Shown here piece after piece: positions 59,601 through 64,000 of a stretch of 64,000 bases of DNA. How positions within the stretch are numbered: the first letter of the stretch is position 1; each line of letters begins with the position of its first letter. Position numbers and translations under genes: made by a program. Origin of the DNA: Heterodera schachtii (lineage: Eukaryota > Nematoda > Chromadorea > Rhabditida > Heteroderidae); assembly GCA_023374025.1 (NCBI GenBank), contig SIJG01000092.1:1-64000 (forward strand). The letters run 5' to 3'. A model generated the notes under the pieces. It saw nothing but the letters and a program-made list of their open reading frames with translations. It made no database searches and was not told the DNA's origin.

Positions 59601-62600
59601 TTTCAAATTGAAATTCATAAACATGGAAATGGAACTTGACCAGTTGGATTTCTGAATCATGCACATGAGTTACTTAAAAAGAGCACATATTTTAATTGAA
59701 TTATTTAAAAAAAAAAAAAAAAAAGAAAAAAAAAACAAATAGTTACAGAGTAAGTGGTCCCCGCCCTTCTGTGACTTATTTTTCTTGCTGAATAAATAAA
59801 TAAAATAAATTTCTTTGGGGAAGAATTGATATGAAAACAGCAAAAAAAGACCAAATAAATTTTACAATTAATTTAAAAATTTGAATCAGTTGAGATTATA
59901 AAGAAAATATAAACTAAATGGATAAATAAGAAAATTTAAAAAAATATTTAAAAAATTAATAATTTTTAATAAAAAATCAAAAATAATAAATTTAAAAATT
60001 TTTTATAAAATTCAAATTTTGACTCAACCGATTTTCATTATTTCGGACGTGGGTTATTTGAATAAAAAAACCATATTTAATCCAATTAACTGTATTATAT
60101 AATTAATAAAAAAAACATTTTTTTTTTATTTTTATTAATAAAATATGAACAAAATAATAAAAATAAGAATAAATATTTAAAAATGGTGTATTCAATTATT
60201 TATAAATATTTAATTAAAAACTAAAAATCTAAATACTATTAAAGGTTACGGTCGCGACCCAAAACCGAAAACCGGGGGGTCAAAAACCGGCCAAACTGAA
60301 AACTGTGCGTATAGGTTTTTCATTTTCTTTTTTTCTGTTCTAAAAATACACCCCAAAAGATGGCATTTCGTTCTTATAATTACTTTTATCAATATTTTTA
60401 ATATTATAAAAATTTGCAAAAATTATTACTTTTCCAAAATAAATTCTTATTTTATTTTAATAAAGGTAAATAAATTGCATTCAATTAATTTTAATAATTA
60501 ATTAAAAAAAACTAAATACCTAAATACTATATTACGAATTAGGCATGTACATACTAATCTATTATATTATATTCCAATATTTTCTAAAAATATTTCCACA
60601 AATTTTTTGTTCTATTTTGCCAAAAAAAAACTCTTTTCTTTAATATTATTAATTACATTATTCGCAAAATATTATCCTACTTAATTAAATAAAATATAAA
60701 TTCACATATTTATAAATTTGGTCTGGGAACCCTGGTTATAAATGTAAATAAAAAAAATTATCAAAATTATAATAATGCATTTATTCAAATAAAATTTACT
60801 TTTTAATTATTAAAATAAATCATTAATAATTTTCTTTAAAAAATTAAGCTAATTTAACTTGGTCATTAATTGATTTTTATTCAATATTATGGAAAATCGT
60901 TTTATTGCAACCCAGAAAATAAGGTTAACAAAAATAAAACAAAATTGAATAAATCTGTTTATAATACCATTAAATGAAATGAATTATCAAACTGGCTGGA
61001 AACAAAGATAAACAAAATCTTTTATTCCTTATAATTATTTAAAAAATATTTTTCAGAAATGATTTAATCATTTTATTTTCATATTTGTAAATTTAATTGA
61101 GATAAAACTACACAAAATTACAAGAAATTATAAAAAAGTCTTTGGATGAAGTTGAAGATGACAAACCTTTACAAAACATAAATAAAAAATTATTACTTAT
61201 GAAAAACAATAGAAGAATTAAGTTAATTCTATATGAAAAAAATTATTGTATGAATTTAATCATAATAAAGAGTTTCCAATTTAATATTATGTTTAGACAA
61301 GCAAGAAAAAAGGCAAATAGTGGTAATAACTGTAATAAAGCAGACCTTTTAAGTGGATATTGCATTTGAATAAATAAATGTCCATGGAGAATAGCACTAA
61401 ATTTGATAATTTATCCTAAATTTTAAAGTGTAAAAAAAATTAGAATATGGAAATAAATATTTATTGAAACCGTAAAATAAAAAAAAAACTATTTTATCGA
61501 TTTCGACCAAGAAAATATAGGTTTCTGGTAGAAAGTAAAAAAATAATTGAATAATAAAATCATTTTTATTAATGAATAACATAAAACTCTAAAAAAAATT
61601 ACAATAAAGCATGGAAGTTGATTAGTAATTAACGTTTATTTGGCGAGAGTTACCTGAATAAAATAGAAATAAATTAATACAATTAACTGTAATTACATAA
61701 TTAATACATAACAAATGAAATAAACTTATTTTTATTAAAAAAATATTAGCAAATAATAAAAAAACAAAAAGATCATTAAAAAAAAAGATGGCATTTGATT
61801 GGTAATTATGGGAATGGATTTATTTTAAAAGCTCTACAATAAGTCTGTTGGCCACAACATTGCTCAGATCAAATCCTGACGAGTTATTCGCCTATTTTTA
61901 ATTCTGTTTTTTATATAAAAATAATTTCAGATTAAGGCAAACAATTTTATTCACTGATTGGATTTAAATTACAAAAAGATATATTTTAAAATTAAAAATT
62001 TTAGAGATTGAATTTTAAAAATTTCCATTTCTTATGGGTCTATTTTGAAAATTTTAAGGTCGATTCTTAGGGGTGTATTTTTCGTTTTTATTGCATTTTT
62101 GCTAATAATTTTGGAAAAAAAGCCTAAATAAGGGCAAAAACTTATTTTAGCAAACATCTAAATTATGGATTTTTAAGAAAAAACATTCAAAATAAGGATT
62201 TCTAAGGTCGAATAAAGGCCGTTAAAAGCAAAATTCTCAAACAAAAAATTTGTGGTAGCTGCAGAGAAAATAAGTAAAAAGTTATAAATCCGGGTCCTAT
62301 TCATCAAAAACAATCAAATTTAAAATGAAAATTATACTATTTAAATATATAAATATTATTAAGAAATTAAATATTCGGAGATATTCCAAAAATAAATAAG
62401 TAAAAGGAATTAAATAAAATTTACATATTACACAAATTTAAAAAAATGTTTAAAAACTAACAATTTAAATAACAAATCGAAATAAAAATTTAATTAATTA
62501 ATTATTACTAAAATTGAAACAATATAAAATCCTTTAATCTTATTTGGAAGGGTTGACAAAAAAATCAGCATAAATAAAGAAAATGAAAAAGAAAAAATGA

Positions 62601-64000
62601 TAATAAGAAAAAAATAAAGCAAAAAATGTAAAACAAAATTATAATAAATTACCCAAAATGGAACAAATAAAAATAATTTCATAATTTATAAATGAATAAT
62701 TTGCTATTGTTAAAGTCGAAATGAATAAAAAAATCAATTGATTGAAAAAAAAATTAGTAAAATAATAAAAATTTAAATTCAAATTATTTATATAATTAAT
62801 TTGGCAAGACAAAAAAAAGTAAGTTCATTCATTCATTGACCGAGGATAAAAAATGAATAAAAAAAAAGACAAAAAACAACAAATAAAATAAAAAAAATAA
62901 ATTTTACTCTTTAAAATATTCATACAATTACAGAAAAACTAAACACACCAAATACTGCTTATGTACAAATATATCTAACAAATAAAAAAAACATATTAAA
63001 GTTGGCAGGCGGCGAAGGAGCCCTAGGAGGAGATAGAGGAAGATGCATGAGTTTAAAATAAATAAATAATGCCGATATTCTAATTTATAAAAATAAATAA
63101 ACAATATTTAGATTTTAATAAAGTGAAAATTAATTACTTTGACAATTTATTTTAAAAGTACAATAATATATGAATCTTATTATTTTAACATTATCTAATT
63201 AATTTTCTCATTAAAATTAAAACCAAAATTTAAGAAATAAAATTCAATTTTCTTCTTTTAGTTTGCGTGAAAAAATTCTACTTCATATATTTTAAATATA
63301 AATTAAAATTCAAAATATATGCAAAATATTAAACAATAAAATAAATATTAAAAAATCATTTTAGACGAATTAATTTAAAATAATAATGAGAAGGAAAAGA
63401 GACATTTATTTTCTGGAAAAAACTTATTATGACCATTTTTTATTCTTCCTTAGACTAAAAGAAATAATTAAAGAAATTTTGAAAATTTGAGTGGAATCTG
63501 TTAACAGATCTTGCCCAAAAATTGTCCAAAATTTGTGATTTTTTTAGCAAAAAAAATTTCAGAAATTCTAAAATTTTGACTGTTCTTTAAGGCATTTTAG
63601 GGCAATTAAAATATTTGTTAACAGATTTTCGCCAAAAATGAACAAAATTTTGATAGCATTTATAGCATCGAAATAAATCATTAGCACCAAAATTTGAAAA
63701 ATTTAAGGAAAAGTCACAAAAATCCGTAAACCGTAAGCTGGAAAAAAAAAATTATTTAACCGTAAATTCCATAATTATCACTCAGCGAAAACAACCAAAA
63801 ATTTAAACGAAAATTTTTTAAAGAAATTATATAAACTAATGCAATAAATAAAATAAATAAATTTTCTAAAAAAAATATAAACCAAATAATAAATCTAAGA
63901 ATAACAATTATAAGTAATTAATATAAACAGATATCCATATCATAAATTTGAAAATATCCAAAAAATAATGATAAACTAGTCACATGGATATATGTTGAAT
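53641..64000. repeat. Very AT-rich, repeat-derived, no gene seen
   Basis: Diverged repeats of the GGAACTTGAC..ATGAGTTACTT unit (about 55640-55695, 59625-59665; a weaker one at 61640), a G homopolymer at about 58433-58446, a TA run at about 57530-57546 and A-homopolymers near 59705. Three similar AACTTACGAAGA.AAA..TGATGAATGA blocks lie at about 56990, 57333 and 57750. The frames 55468-55683, 61142-61369, 61397-61582 and 62494-62682 are K/N/I/F-rich without motifs; I do not support them as genes. Confidence 0.55.

Noticed and set aside
61142..61369. Possible small gene of 75 codons in the AT-rich region
   Set aside because: K/N/I-rich composition expected from AT-rich DNA, with no splice partner, no motif and no nearby promoter signal that I can defend.

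Overview
The window is from a nematode nuclear genome. The genes are split by very short introns (about 45-140 bp), the background is strongly AT-rich, and an exact 22-nt match to the conserved nematode spliced leader SL1 occurs twice. The recognisable genes (RING finger, HSP90-like with a signal peptide, 14-3-3, and an F-box-like multigene family) would fit a plant-parasitic or related tylenchid nematode. That narrower placement is inference; I did not identify a species.

Layout. 1-795: 3' part of a spliced RING-finger gene (+). 889-13511: an 11.8-kb unit plus its second LTR, a BEL/Pao-type LTR retrotransposon lying on the minus strand. It has two 822-bp LTRs that read as identical, a CCGA target duplication, one open 2835-codon Gag-Pol frame with a long unexplained C-terminal extension, and an envelope-like gene. 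Its LTR carries SL1, and its 5' leader carries nine hairpins with one shared apical loop and covarying stems. 14232-15291 (-): secreted, truncated HSP90-like protein with an Arg/Gly-rich tail, four exons. 16926-18030 (-): divergent 14-3-3 gene, five exons, with a MITE inside intron 3. About 19-33 kb: members of one F-box-like gene family. One copy is complete (25135-26623, -). The others are partial or broken (22186-23097 +, 23613-23912 +, 27542-28493 +, 29900-33248 -), several of them hit by transposons.

13.6-49 kb is densely populated with non-autonomous inverted-repeat elements. For most I could place the ends from 8-bp (hAT-like) or 9-bp (MULE-like) target duplications. Several share one internal core with a GC-rich hairpin although their ends differ, and their subterminal regions are arrays of element-specific short repeats.

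About 33.3-64 kb is roughly 75-80% AT, holds no gene I can support, and consists of diverged long repeats, a segmental duplication (41.7/44.0 kb), foldback elements and a 605-bp tandem duplication.

The genes do not form an operon or pathway. The 'systems' here are the retroelement, which appears to use the host SL1 leader as part of its LTR, and the foldback-element families that are remodelling the F-box-like cluster.
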